Shown in pieces: positions 36,060 through 43,957 of a DNA stretch of 64,000 nt. Origin of the DNA: Actinomadura physcomitrii. Its GTDB lineage: Bacteria > Actinomycetota > Actinomycetes > Streptosporangiales > Streptosporangiaceae. The stretch lies in contig NZ_WBMS02000034.1 of assembly GCF_008923205.2 (NCBI RefSeq), forward strand, positions 1 to 64,000. Reading direction: 5' to 3'. The translations under genes and the position numbers were made by a program. Positions within the stretch are counted from its first letter, which is position 1. The number at the start of each line of letters is the position of its first letter. The notes below the pieces were generated by a model. The model did not search any database and was not told the origin of the DNA. It saw only the letters and a program-made list of their open reading frames with translations.

Positions 36060-36935
36060 ATGGGGGGCTTTTGGGGGCGGTCCGTCCGCGTCGTCGCGGG
36101 GGCCGCGGTCCTCGCCCTGGCGCTCGCGGTGTGCCAGCGATCCGCCGCGGAGAAGCCGAAGGCGGCCGCCGCGCCTGCCCCGGCGCCGCACGCCCCCGCG
36201 GCGCCCGCCGTCGCGGCGCCCGTCGTCCGGCAGGAGCCGGACACGGGAGCGGTCTGGCGGAAATGGGGCCTGAAACCGCTGCTTCCCGCGCCCGCGCCGC
36301 CCGCCGACAAGCCGCTGAAGCTTCCGGGGAAAGGCCCGGCGAAGGTCTTCGACAGCGTCCCCACCAAGGACCGGGTCGTTTTCGTGACCATCGACGACGG
36401 CCAGGAGAAGGACCCGAAGTTCGTCGAGATGATGAACGACCTCAAAGTGCCCGTCACGATGTTCCTCACCAAGGACGACGTGCAGGACGACTACGGGTAC
36501 TTCAAGCCGCTGCAGGCGCTCGGCAACCGCGTCCAGGATCACACCGTCACCCATCCGGTGCTGCCTACGCTCGGCCTGGAAGGGCAGAAGCGGGAGATCT
36601 GCGGCGACCGCGACGCCCTCACCGAGCAGTACGGGACGGCGCCGACGCTGCTCAGGCCGCCGTTCGGGCGGTGGAACTCGCTGACGCAGGAGGCCGCGCG
36701 GGAGTGCGGCATCAGCGGCATCGTGATGTGGCGCGCGTCGATGCAGATCCACGACTTCCAGTACGACGACCCGGACAAGGAACTGCACCCCGGCGACATC
36801 CTGCTCGCGCATTTCCGGGGCCCGGAGCAGCTCAAGGGCGAGACGATGACGGAGATGTTCGCCCATCTCCTCGAGCAGATCGAGAAGCGCGGCTTCGCGG
36901 TCGGGCGGCTGGAGGACTACATCAGCGTTCGATGA
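36060..36935 (+). CDS. Exported polysaccharide deacetylase-like protein
   Basis: This 291-residue protein has a hydrophobic N-terminal segment (RVVAGAAVLALALAV, a signal or anchor), an Ala/Pro-rich linker and a NodB homology domain. Motifs are VFVTIDDGQEKDP (usually TFDDG), DHTVTHP (metal His pair) and RPPFGRWN. MWRASMQIHDFQYDD and ILLAHFRGPEQ complete the fold. It probably removes acetyl groups from cell-wall or extracellular polysaccharide. The first Asp of TFDDG is shifted in context but both Asp are present. Confidence 0.85.
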   Translation: MGGFWGRSVRVVAGAAVLALALAVCQRSAAEKPKAAAAPAPAPHAPAAPAVAAPVVRQEPDTGAVWRKWGLKPLLPAPAPPADKPLKLPGKGPAKVFDSVPTKDRVVFVTIDDGQEKDPKFVEMMNDLKVPVTMFLTKDDVQDDYGYFKPLQALGNRVQDHTVTHPVLPTLGLEGQKREICGDRDALTEQYGTAPTLLRPPFGRWNSLTQEAARECGISGIVMWRASMQIHDFQYDDPDKELHPGDILLAHFRGPEQLKGETMTEMFAHLLEQIEKRGFAVGRLEDYISVR

Positions 36936-37050
36936 ACACCCGGACGCTCTCCAGCGACGCGTCGGCGGTGTCGGCCGGCACCTGCTCGGCCGGGCCGAAG
37001 AACGCGTCGCGGGGCAGCACGACCTGCTCGAGCACCCGGACGGACGAAGC
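36922..37050 (-). pseudogene. Possible Orn/Lys/Arg decarboxylase remnant
   Basis: The minus-strand frame between the deacetylase and DUF3140 genes reads VLEQVVLPRDAFFGPAEQVP and ends at TGA 36922-36924, overlapping the deacetylase 3' end. The PRDAFFGPxExVP stretch resembles the conserved segment after the active site of ornithine/lysine/arginine decarboxylases. The rest of such a gene is missing. With only about 40 codons, chance similarity is possible. Confidence 0.35.
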
Positions 37051-37089
37051 GGACGAATGGGACGACCGACACCGGGTAGGGCGAACGCC

Positions 37090-37446
37090 ATGAACGATCG
37101 CATACCGGCCGAGGCGGAGCTGGCCTGGGAGGACTTCCACCGGCTCGTCAACATGACGTCCGACGAGCTGCGCACCTGGCTGCTCACGGACGCCTCGGGC
37201 GAGGAGGCGTTCCCGGCGGAGCCGGAAACCGGGGTCTCCGAGCTCGGCGCCCGTGTGGTGGATCTGCTGCGCAAGCGGAAGGTCGACCTCACCGACGGCG
37301 ACGCCGACGTGATGCGGCAGGTCGTCGACTACGTCGAGGAGCACCTGGACGCCCCGCCGCCGGACGGCGCGGGCAACGAGCGGTGGCGGCACGAGCTGAT
37401 GACGGTGGGCCACGACCCGCTGCGCCCCGAGCCGTCCAGCGCATAG
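37090..37446 (+). CDS. DUF3140 protein
   Basis: The 118-residue protein begins MNDRIPAEAELAWEDFHRLV and contains NMTSDELRTWLLTDASGEEA and VMRQVVDYVEEHL, typical of DUF3140 in actinobacteria. It is cytosolic and acidic, with a possible DNA-binding or signalling role that is unproven. It is followed after 11 bp by a small disordered protein gene in the same direction. Confidence 0.75.
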   Translation: MNDRIPAEAELAWEDFHRLVNMTSDELRTWLLTDASGEEAFPAEPETGVSELGARVVDLLRKRKVDLTDGDADVMRQVVDYVEEHLDAPPPDGAGNERWRHELMTVGHDPLRPEPSSA

Positions 37447-37457
37447 GAGGGGGGACC

Positions 37458-37649
37458 ATGCCGAACCCGCAGCAGCCCGAGATGAGGCGGTCCGGGCGGA
37501 CCGCCGTGACCGAGGAGGCCGCGCCGGAGGGCACCGACCCGAAGTCGACGCGGGCGAAGGGGCACGCGCACGGCACCGACAAGGGTGACAAGGGCGGCGG
37601 TAAGGGCGGCGGCACGCCGCCGGACCAGCGGCCCCCGCACCCCGAGTAG
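37458..37649 (+). CDS. Small disordered Gly/Lys-rich protein
   Basis: This 63-residue product is strongly polar and low-complexity (HGTDKGDKGGGKGGGTPP). GGAGGGGGG precedes its ATG. There is no fold or family to recognise. It is likely co-transcribed with the DUF3140 gene and is followed by a strong hairpin terminator. Confidence 0.6.
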   Translation: MPNPQQPEMRRSGRTAVTEEAAPEGTDPKSTRAKGHAHGTDKGDKGGGKGGGTPPDQRPPHPE

Positions 37650-37661
37650 ACGACGAAGTCG

Positions 37662-37690
37662 GGCCGCCCCGGACACAAGCCGGGGCGGCC
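37662..37690. terminator. Strong hairpin terminator
   Basis: GGCCGCCCCGG and CCGGGGCGGCC form a perfect 11-bp stem with a 7-base loop. The hairpin lies just behind the small Gly/Lys-rich gene and faces the convergent acidic-protein gene, so it can serve both. Confidence 0.75.
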
Positions 37691-37714
37691 TCGTCGCGTT
37701 CAGCGAGCGATCCG

Positions 37715-37900
37715 CTAGATCTGGGTCTGCGGGCGGTAGCCCTCGTCCTCGCCGCCGGGGGTGTCTGCCTCGGCGTTCGGCGGGTCGGTCTCGCTGGGCG
37801 TGTGCTCCTCGGCGAAGTCGGCGTCGTCGGTCTCCTGCGGCGCGCCCGCCTCGGCGCGGCGGTCCGCGAGCGGCTTGTCCTCGTCCCGTTTCTCGGTCAT
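37715..37900 (-). CDS. Small acidic disordered protein
   Basis: The predicted 61-residue product starts MTEKRDEDKPLADRRAEAGA and is rich in Asp, Glu, Thr and Pro, with no hydrophobic core. Similar small acidic proteins of unknown role occur in many actinomycetes. The start Met is the one with plausible length. The region just upstream contains a 17-bp tandem duplication. Confidence 0.5.
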   Translation of the reverse strand: MTEKRDEDKPLADRRAEAGAPQETDDADFAEEHTPSETDPPNAEADTPGGEDEGYRPQTQI

Positions 37901-37927
37901 GGGGTTGCTCTGCTCCGGGGCGCCGCG

Positions 37928-37961
37928 GATAAACGCCTGCCGCGGACAAACGCCTGCCGCG
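37928..37961. repeat. 17-bp tandem duplication
   Basis: Two adjacent copies of GA(T/C)AAACGCCTGCCGCG occupy 37928-37944 and 37945-37961, differing at one base. They lie between the start of the acidic-protein gene and the truncated LuxR-like gene, so they may mark the junction left by a deletion. Confidence 0.6.
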
Positions 37962-37978
37962 ACGCGTCCGCCGCCGCG

Positions 37979-38422
37979 ATGTACGAGTCCGCCGCCGGGC
38001 TGAGCCCCGACCCGAGCGCGCGCGGGCGCAGGCTCGCCGCCGCCGCGCGCGCGTACGCGTTCGCGCGGATGCCCGACCGCGCCGCGGAGCTCGCCGCCCG
38101 CGCCGAACCCGACCTGCCCGACCCGATCGCCCGCGCCGACCTCACGCTGATCCGCGCGTCCCTCGCCGACGAGCAGGACCGGACGAAGGAGGCGTACCGG
38201 ATGTTCGCCGACACCGCCGCGTCCGTCGCCGACCTCGAGGCCGCCCGCCTCACCCCGCAGGAGCTGCAGGTCGTCCGGCTCGCCGCGGCCGGCCTGAGCA
38301 ACCGGGAGATCGGCGCGCAGCTGTTCCTCAGCCCGCGCACCGTCGGCTACCACCTCTACAAGGCCTACCCGAAGCTGGGCGTGGCGTCCCGAGGCGAACT
38401 GGCCCGCCTCAACCTCACCTGA
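37979..38422 (+). pseudogene. Truncated LuxR-family regulator
   Basis: The frame begins with a TPR-like helical piece (MYESAAGLSPDPSARGRRLA) and ends with a full LuxR HTH (LTPQELQVVRLAAAGLSNRE, then SPRTVGYHLYKAYPKLGV). Large LuxR/LAL regulators have several hundred residues of ATPase and helical repeats before this. Here the ATPase is absent and the helical part jumps straight into the HTH, so at least one internal deletion and a 5' deletion are likely. It may still express a small DNA-binding protein. Confidence 0.65.
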
Positions 38423-38432
38423 ACCCTCGTTC

Positions 38433-38486
38433 ACTTGTGGCGTGTCGTGGTTATAGGGCGCCGCATAACCACGACACGCCACAAGT
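38433..38486. repeat. Perfect 22-bp inverted repeat
   Basis: ACTTGTGGCGTGTCGTGGTTAT (38433-38454, shown as two arms of 22 bases) is repeated exactly in reverse complement at 38465-38486 around a 10-base GC loop. It lies between the LuxR remnant and the convergent AhpD-like gene, so it can act as a bidirectional terminator, but its perfect length and lack of a T-run are unusual. Confidence 0.8.
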
Positions 38487-38494
38487 CGGCGGGG

Positions 38495-38953
38495 TCAGGC
38501 GCGCATCGAGCCGGCGATCTGGCGGGTCGTGACGTTGATCCGGTTCCACGCGTTGATCGCCGCGATGCACATGATGAGGGAGAGCAGGCTCTGCTCGTCG
38601 TAGACGTCGGCGGCCTCGTCCCAGACGTCGTCGGGGACGCCCGCCGGGTTGTCGGCGATGCGGGTGGCGGCCTCGGTGAGGGCGAGCGCGGCGCGCTCCT
38701 CGTCGGTGAAGTACGGGGACTCGCGCCAGGTCGCGACGGACCAGAGACGCTCGTCGGTCTCGCCGGCCTTCTTGGCGTCGTAGGCGTGCATGTCGGCGCA
38801 GAAGCCGCAGCCGTTGATCTGGCTGGCGCGCAGCCGGACCAGTTCGAGCGTGCTCTTCGGGACGCTGCTCTTGGCGAGCGCGCCCTCCAGTCCGAGCAGG
38901 GCCTTGTAGGCGTCGGGGGCGATCTCGGGGAGTCCGGTCATCCGTGCCTGCAT
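38495..38953 (-). CDS. Carboxymuconolactone decarboxylase/AhpD-like protein
   Basis: This 152-residue protein belongs to the CMD/AhpD family. ELVRLRASQINGCGFCADMH carries the redox CxxC and downstream His typical of AhpD-type peroxidase partners. FTDEERAALALTEAAT and CIAAINAWNRINVTTR complete the fold. It probably acts in peroxide handling. The Rrf2-type regulator gene lies 79 bp upstream in the same direction, which fits control by a redox sensor. Confidence 0.88.
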   Translation of the reverse strand: MQARMTGLPEIAPDAYKALLGLEGALAKSSVPKSTLELVRLRASQINGCGFCADMHAYDAKKAGETDERLWSVATWRESPYFTDEERAALALTEAATRIADNPAGVPDDVWDEAADVYDEQSLLSLIMCIAAINAWNRINVTTRQIAGSMRA

Positions 38954-39032
38954 GATTTACCCTTTCTGAGATGGGGGATATCCAGATTTGCGGCGCACCT
39001 GGACCGGGGCGGCCCGGGTGCGGGTCAGCGGG

Positions 39033-39515
39033 TCAGTTGCGGGCGTACCAGGCCCGCACGTTCTCCTCGATCTCCGGCACCCCGCGCTTCACCGCCGCGC
39101 TGACGTCGGCGAGCGTCTGCTCCGCCAGCGCCCTGCGCCAGGCGAGCTCCGCCTTCCGCATGGCGGTGCTGACCGCGCAGGGCCGCCGCAGGACGGACGC
39201 GGGGGTGCCCGCCCCGGCGCCGCGGCTGCGGATCTCGGTGCACTGGAACGCCTCCTCCGGGCCCTCGATCGCGGCCACCACGTCCATCATGGTGATCTTC
39301 TCCAGCGGGCGGGCGAGCCGGAAACCGCCGCGCGCGCCCGCCGTCGAGGTCACGAGGCCGGCCTTGACCAGGGCCTGGAGCTGCTTGTTCAGGTAGGGCG
39401 GGGGGAGCTCGAAACCGGCCGCGAGCCGTGCCGTCGGCACGGGCCGGTCCTCGCCCATCCAGTCGAGCAGCAGCAGGCAGTGCGCCGCCCACTCGACCCC
39501 TTCCCCGATCCGCAT
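39033..39515 (-). CDS. Rrf2-family transcriptional regulator
   Basis: The 160-residue protein has the Rrf2 winged helix: GVEWAAHCLLLLDWMGEDRP, FELPPPYLNKQLQALVKAGL and STAGARGGFRLARPLEKITM. Cys residues in FQCTEI and RRPCAV, which in family members bind iron-sulphur clusters or sense redox or nitric oxide, are present, though only two of the usual three are seen. It likely controls the AhpD-like gene downstream. Its start ATG lies 24 bp from the NAT gene's end. Confidence 0.85.
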   Translation of the reverse strand: MRIGEGVEWAAHCLLLLDWMGEDRPVPTARLAAGFELPPPYLNKQLQALVKAGLVTSTAGARGGFRLARPLEKITMMDVVAAIEGPEEAFQCTEIRSRGAGAGTPASVLRRPCAVSTAMRKAELAWRRALAEQTLADVSAAVKRGVPEIEENVRAWYARN

Positions 39516-39525
39516 GATCTGGATA

Positions 39526-40413
39526 CTACACGTCTAGATTCGAGTCGTCCACCCGCGCCACCAGCCGCCGCGGGTCGTCGCCCTCCAGGACGATCCCGAA
39601 CTCCTCGGCGAGGACGTCCGGCAGCCGCGCGGGGGCGACGGTCCGCCTCTCGGTCTCGCCGGACGGGCGCGTCGCGGTCAGCGCCGTCCCGTCCAGCACG
39701 AGGTGCTCCCCGGCGGAGAACCGCTGGACGAACGGCCGCCGCGTGAACGGCGACCGCGGGCTCGTGGACACGAAGTGGTTGAGCACGTCGAAGTCGATGC
39801 GGAACGCCTCGACCAGCGGGAACGAGTGCCGCCGGAACCAGCCGTCCGGGCCGCGCTGGTGCATCTCCCACAGCTGGGCGCCCGCCGGCAGCGCCTCGGT
39901 GACCCGGCCGGGACGCAGCCGGAAGCCCCAGCCGTCCTGGTCGGCGTCCGCGCCGTCGCCGGGGAACGGGAGCGGTTCGAGCGGGCCGCCGCCGAAACCG
40001 ACGTCGCACAGCAGCGCGGGCTCGTCCGCGGCCTGGCCGGGGGAACGGACGAGCAGCAGCGCGTGCGTGCCCGGCAGCAGCTTCTCCGCGCCCATCGACA
40101 CCCGGCCCGTCAGTGCCGTGACCTCGAAGCCGATCTTCTCCAGGACCGCCGCGAACAGCCGGTTGTGCTCGAAGCAGTACCCGCCGCGCGGCCGGTCGAC
40201 GAGCTTGCCCTGCACGGCGGCGAGGTCCAGCTCGACCGGCCGGCCGAGCATGATCTCCAGGTTCTCGAACGGGATGGACGTGACGTGCGCCCGGTGCAGG
40301 GCGCGCAGCGTCGCGGCGTCCGGCCGCGCGGCGCCGTCGTAACCGATCCGCTTGAGGTAGGCGGGCAGGTCCAGCCGGTCGCCCTGCCAGCCGTAGCCGA
40401 GATCCTCGCTCAT
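39526..40413 (-). CDS. nat: Arylamine N-acetyltransferase
   Basis: This 295-residue enzyme transfers acetyl groups from acetyl-CoA to arylamines and hydrazines. The Cys-His-Asp triad is visible: Cys in RPRGGYCFEHN, His in GTHALLLV, and Asp in LLCDVGFGGG. The start MSEDLGYGWQGDRLD and PFENLEIMLGRP are typical of actinobacterial NAT. Its ATG overlaps the end of the broken SARP gene upstream (ATGA), a relic of an older operon in which regulator and NAT were coupled. Confidence 0.92.
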   Translation of the reverse strand: MSEDLGYGWQGDRLDLPAYLKRIGYDGAARPDAATLRALHRAHVTSIPFENLEIMLGRPVELDLAAVQGKLVDRPRGGYCFEHNRLFAAVLEKIGFEVTALTGRVSMGAEKLLPGTHALLLVRSPGQAADEPALLCDVGFGGGPLEPLPFPGDGADADQDGWGFRLRPGRVTEALPAGAQLWEMHQRGPDGWFRRHSFPLVEAFRIDFDVLNHFVSTSPRSPFTRRPFVQRFSAGEHLVLDGTALTATRPSGETERRTVAPARLPDVLAEEFGIVLEGDDPRRLVARVDDSNLDV

Positions 40414-41590
40414 GTCGCTCCCTCCGTCCGCGCCCGCGCGCGGCCGTGCTCGAATGCGCGTGTGAACGGGGCAACGCCGATCGCCGCCGTGATCGTCCCG
40501 ACGGCTCGGTTGATATCGCCCATTTCGGCCTCCGGGAGCGGTGCGCCGGCGGACTCGCGCAGCGCGGACGCCTCGCCGAGCAGCCGCGCCGCCTCCGCAT
40601 GCTCGCCCGCCAGCGCGCGCGCCCCCGCCACCCCTTCGAGCGCGAGCGCGACGGCGCGCGGGTCGCCGACGGCGCGCGCGCAGGCGAGCCCGTCCAGTTG
40701 CAGGGCGAGCGCGGCGCCGGCGTCCCCGCGCAGTTCCGCGACGTACCCGAGCTGGGCGTGCAGGAACGCGATCCCGGCCGTCCCGCCGATGCCGCGCAGC
40801 CAGCCGAGCGGGGCGCGCAGGTGCCGCTCGGCGGCGTCGAGGTCGCCGCGGGCCCGGGCGACCAGCCCGAGCCCGGCCTCGGCGAACTCCTCCGCCGACC
40901 GCGCGGCCTGCCGCCTCGCGATCTCCAGGGCCCGTTCGTGCAGGTCGCGGGCCTCGTCGAGCGCGCCGGTCAGCAGCGCGACGCGGCCGAGCCCGGACGT
41001 GCGGAACGACACCTCGGCCCACATCCCGAGCGCTTCGGCGAGCCGCAGGCCCTCGCGGTGGTGCGCGGCGGCGGCCGCGTAGTCGCCGGTGATCTCGGCG
41101 CGGCGGCTGAGCGCGTCGGTCGCCTCCAGCCGTCCCCACGCATCGCCGAGTGCGGTGAAGAGGTCCATGCTCTCGACGCCGTCGCGCTCCATGGCGGTCG
41201 GACCGCCGTGGACGAGCGCGAACTTGGCGCGCGTCGCCAGCGCGGCGGCCGTGTACCAGGGATCGGCGCGCGCGGAACACGGCGAGAGCGTGCTCTACAC
41301 GGGCTTGATTAGCGGAGATCGCGGCGCCGTCCGCGGGCCGGGGCCCTTCGACGGGTCGTCCTCCAGCATCGACCGGTAGAGCGAGGCCAGCTCCGGGCCG
41401 GGGTCGACGCCGAGCTCATCGGCGAGGCGTTCCCGCAGGTCGTGGTACCCGGCGAGCGCCTCGGCGCGCCGTCCGGCGCCGTGCAGGGCGCGCAGGTGCG
41501 CGGCGCGCAGCCGCTCTCTGAGCGGGTGCTCGGCGACCGCCGGGGCCAGCTCCGCCGCGACCGCCGCGTGCTCGCCCGCCCGGCATCGGG
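40410..41590 (-). pseudogene. SARP/AfsR-type regulator lacking its central domain
   Basis: The 5' part (about 41310-41590) encodes only the end of a BTAD domain (LRERLADELGVDPGPELASL). A TAG at 41295-41297 follows, and in the same frame the sequence goes straight to the C-terminal TPR-like region (DPWYTAAALATRAKFALVHG, then LSRRAEITGDYAAAAAHHRE) and runs to TGA at 40410. The N-terminal DNA-binding part and the entire NB-ARC ATPase are missing. The gene cannot make a working regulator, although an ATG at 41192 could express the 260-residue TPR part. Confidence 0.75.
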
Positions 41591-41599
41591 CGGCCCGGC

Positions 41600-42107
41600 G
41601 CGTACGTCTTCTACAGCGGCCCGGAACCCGAGTCCTCGACCGGCACCGCGACACCCTCGCCGAACTCGGCGACCCCACGTTCGTCGGCACCGACCCGGGC
41701 CTGTCGATGCTCTACTACCAGGCGCAGCTGTACCTGTTCTGGTCCACGCTCGTCGCGTACATGCACGGCGCGGCGCTGCTCGGCACCGCGTGGGTGCCCG
41801 CCGAGCGGTTCCGGCCCTTCGCGTCCGCGGCCCTGGCAGCCCTGACCGGCGACGGCCCGATGGGCTTCCTCGGCATCCTCACCCGCGAGATCGCGGGCGG
41901 CGCGTCCCCGGGCGGGGCGAACAGCCTGCGCATGCAGGCCGCCGGCGCCGGCCACGTCGCCGAGGCGAGCCGCGAGGCCGGGATCGCGCCGGGCCGCTCG
42001 CGCTGCGGGACCTGTTCCGGCGCGCCGTCGACGCCGGGCACGGCGACGCCGGCCTGTCCGCCGTCATCGACGTCATCCGCCGTCCGGCGCGAGCGGGAGG
42101 CGCATGA
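41600..42107 (+). pseudogene. Frameshifted NAD(P)-dependent oxidoreductase (6-PGDH/imine-reductase type)
   Basis: Three plus-strand frames join to a familiar C-terminus: AYVFYSGPEPE in one, LDRHRDTLAELGDPTFVGTD through YYQAQLYLFWSTLVAYMHGA in the second, and ALRDLFRRAVDAGHGDAGLS to TGA (42105-42107) in the third. This is the helical C-terminal domain of beta-hydroxyacid-dehydrogenase-like enzymes. The Rossmann domain is lost and at least two frameshifts are needed. Its 5' end abuts the 5' end of the SARP remnant, so one deletion probably removed both. Confidence 0.7.
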
Positions 42108-43491
42108 CGAAGCACGCGCCCCGCTCGCTGTCGGCGATGGTGAGGGTGCCGCCGTAGATCTCGACGATCTCGCGGGCGATCGGCAGCCCGAGGCCCGTCC
42201 CCTGCGGATCCCGCTCCCGCGACTCGGCGAGCCGCGCGAACCGCTCGAAGACCCGTTCCCGCTGGTCCGGGGGGATGCCGTGGCCGTCGTCCAGCACCTG
42301 GAGCACCGCCGTCGCGCCGTCGCGCCGGACCGTCACCTCGACGCCGGACGCGGCGTGCCGCTCGGCGTTGGACAGCAGGTTGCCGAGCACCCGCGCGATC
42401 CGCACCGGGTTCGCCCGGACGACCACGCCGGGCTCCAGCCGGGCCGCGACCCGCACGCCGTCGCCGCGCCGGTCGACCTCCCGGCGGGCCGCCTCCGCCA
42501 GGTCGACCGGCTCCACCGGCTGCGGCGCCCGCGCGTCCAGCCGGGACAGCTCCAGCAGGTCGATCACGATGTCGTTGAGCCGCTCGGCGTCGCGCAGCGC
42601 AGAGCGCAGCAGCGGCCGCGACTCCTCGTCCGCCTCGTCCAGCGCCATCTCCAGCTGCACGTGCAGCCCGGCGATCGGGTTGCGCAGGTCGTGCGAGGCG
42701 TCGGAGATGAACCGGCGCTCCCGGTCGGTCGCCTCCTCCAGCCGCTGCAGCGTCGCGTTGACCGTCTCGCCGAGCGCCTGGATCTCCCCGTGCGTGTGCG
42801 GGACGAACACGCGCTGGCGCAGGTCCCGCGCGTCGAGGTCGGACAGCTCCCGGCGGATCCGGTCGATCGGGGCGAACGCCCGGCCGATCGTGTGCCACGT
42901 CCACCACGCGACGAGGGCCAGCAGCACGAGCAGGAGCGCGACGAGGCTCAGCGGCAGGCCCCACACGTTCAGCAGGCCCGGCAGCGGCTCGGCGGAGACG
43001 ACCATCACCCCCGGCCCCCACGGCGACCTGTTCACCACCCGCAGGCCGAAGATCCACGCGCAGCCGGAGATCGACCCCGGGCAGGCCCGCCGGTCGATCA
43101 GCAGGTTCCCGGACGGGAGGGGGACGGACGCCAGCGGCGGCTTGCCGCGCGCCGGGGGCGAGGCCGCCAGCACCCGCCGGCCGTCCGGGCTGACGATCTG
43201 CACCAGGCCGGTCTCGTCCGGACGGGTCGTGAGCCCGAGGTCGGCCTGCCCGCGCAGGATGTCGAACGTGATCCGCTCGGTGGTGCGCTCCGCCTTGTCC
43301 GCCTCGCGGCGCTCCAGCCAGTCGCGGACGAGGAGCATCCCGAGCACGAGGATCACGGTCAGGAACAGCGCCGCGAACGCGACGGTGATGATCGTCGCTC
43401 GCCCCCGCACGGACACCAGGAGCCGGTTGCGCCAGTACTCGACGCGCTCGCTCCTGCCCTGCGTCACGTCCGCACCTCCGAGAGTCGTCAC
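42073..43491 (-). CDS. Orphan sensor histidine kinase
   Basis: The predicted 472-residue kinase has two membrane helices (about 32-55 and 176-200) around an extracellular sensor with two Cys, then a HAMP domain. The dimerisation box FISDASHDLRNPI places the phospho-His at residue 267. The ATPase shows NLLSNAERHA (N box), VLDDGHGIP (G1) and GTGLGLPIA (G2). No response-regulator gene adjoins. The upstream side carries a padR promoter instead. The 3' end overlaps the oxidoreductase remnant by 35 bp. Its partner was probably lost or lies elsewhere. Confidence 0.92.
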   Translation of the reverse strand: MTTLGGADVTQGRSERVEYWRNRLLVSVRGRATIITVAFAALFLTVILVLGMLLVRDWLERREADKAERTTERITFDILRGQADLGLTTRPDETGLVQIVSPDGRRVLAASPPARGKPPLASVPLPSGNLLIDRRACPGSISGCAWIFGLRVVNRSPWGPGVMVVSAEPLPGLLNVWGLPLSLVALLLVLLALVAWWTWHTIGRAFAPIDRIRRELSDLDARDLRQRVFVPHTHGEIQALGETVNATLQRLEEATDRERRFISDASHDLRNPIAGLHVQLEMALDEADEESRPLLRSALRDAERLNDIVIDLLELSRLDARAPQPVEPVDLAEAARREVDRRGDGVRVAARLEPGVVVRANPVRIARVLGNLLSNAERHAASGVEVTVRRDGATAVLQVLDDGHGIPPDQRERVFERFARLAESRERDPQGTGLGLPIAREIVEIYGGTLTIADSERGACFVMRLPLAPDGG

Positions 43492-43552
43492 ACTATGTGA
43501 TCAATAACTACCAAGAGTACGGGGCGGCGCCTGTCCCGTCCGGGTCCGGCGG

Positions 43553-43580
43553 TTGCCGATGCTCAAATGATCGATATATA
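43553..43580 (+). promoter_or_regulatory. Promoter of the padR operon
   Basis: TTGCCG (43553-43558) and TATATA (43575-43580) are separated by 16 bases. The -10 box ends 8 bases before the padR ATG, so transcription should begin at or near the start codon, giving a leaderless mRNA. No Shine-Dalgarno sequence is present. The AT-rich ATGATCGATATAT block overlaps the -10 box and may be the PadR operator. Confidence 0.5.
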
Positions 43581-43588
43581 AAGAACGC

Positions 43589-43957
43589 ATGAGCAAGCCG
43601 ATGCAGGAACCGACGTTCCTGATCCTCACCGCGCTCGCGGACGGCGCGCAGCACGGCTACGGGATCATGGCCGACGTCGAGCGGATCTCCGCCGGCCGCA
43701 CCCGGCTGCGCGCCGGCACCCTGTACGCCGCCCTCGACCGGCTCCAGGCCGAGCGCCTCATCGCCCCCGACCGCGAGGAGGTCGTCGACGGCCGCCTCCG
43801 CCGCTACTACCGGCTCACCGAGGACGGCGCCGCCGCCCTCGCCGCCGAAGTGGACGCGCTCCGCCGCCGCACCGAGGCCGCCGCCCGCCGCCTCGCCGCC
43901 TTCCGCCTCCCCGGCGGCGGCACCGCCCCGGCCTTCTCCCTGAGGGGACTCCGTTGA
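43589..43957 (+). CDS. PadR-family regulator
   Basis: This 122-residue protein has the PadR winged helix: QEPTFLILTALADGAQHGYG, then GTLYAALDRLQAERLIAPDR and RRYYRLTEDGAAAL. PadR proteins usually repress a neighbouring transporter or membrane gene. Here the next gene overlaps by TTGA and encodes a multi-span membrane protein, the likely regulated partner. Apparent leaderless translation starts at MSKPMQE. Confidence 0.88.
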   Translation: MSKPMQEPTFLILTALADGAQHGYGIMADVERISAGRTRLRAGTLYAALDRLQAERLIAPDREEVVDGRLRRYYRLTEDGAAALAAEVDALRRRTEAAARRLAAFRLPGGGTAPAFSLRGLR

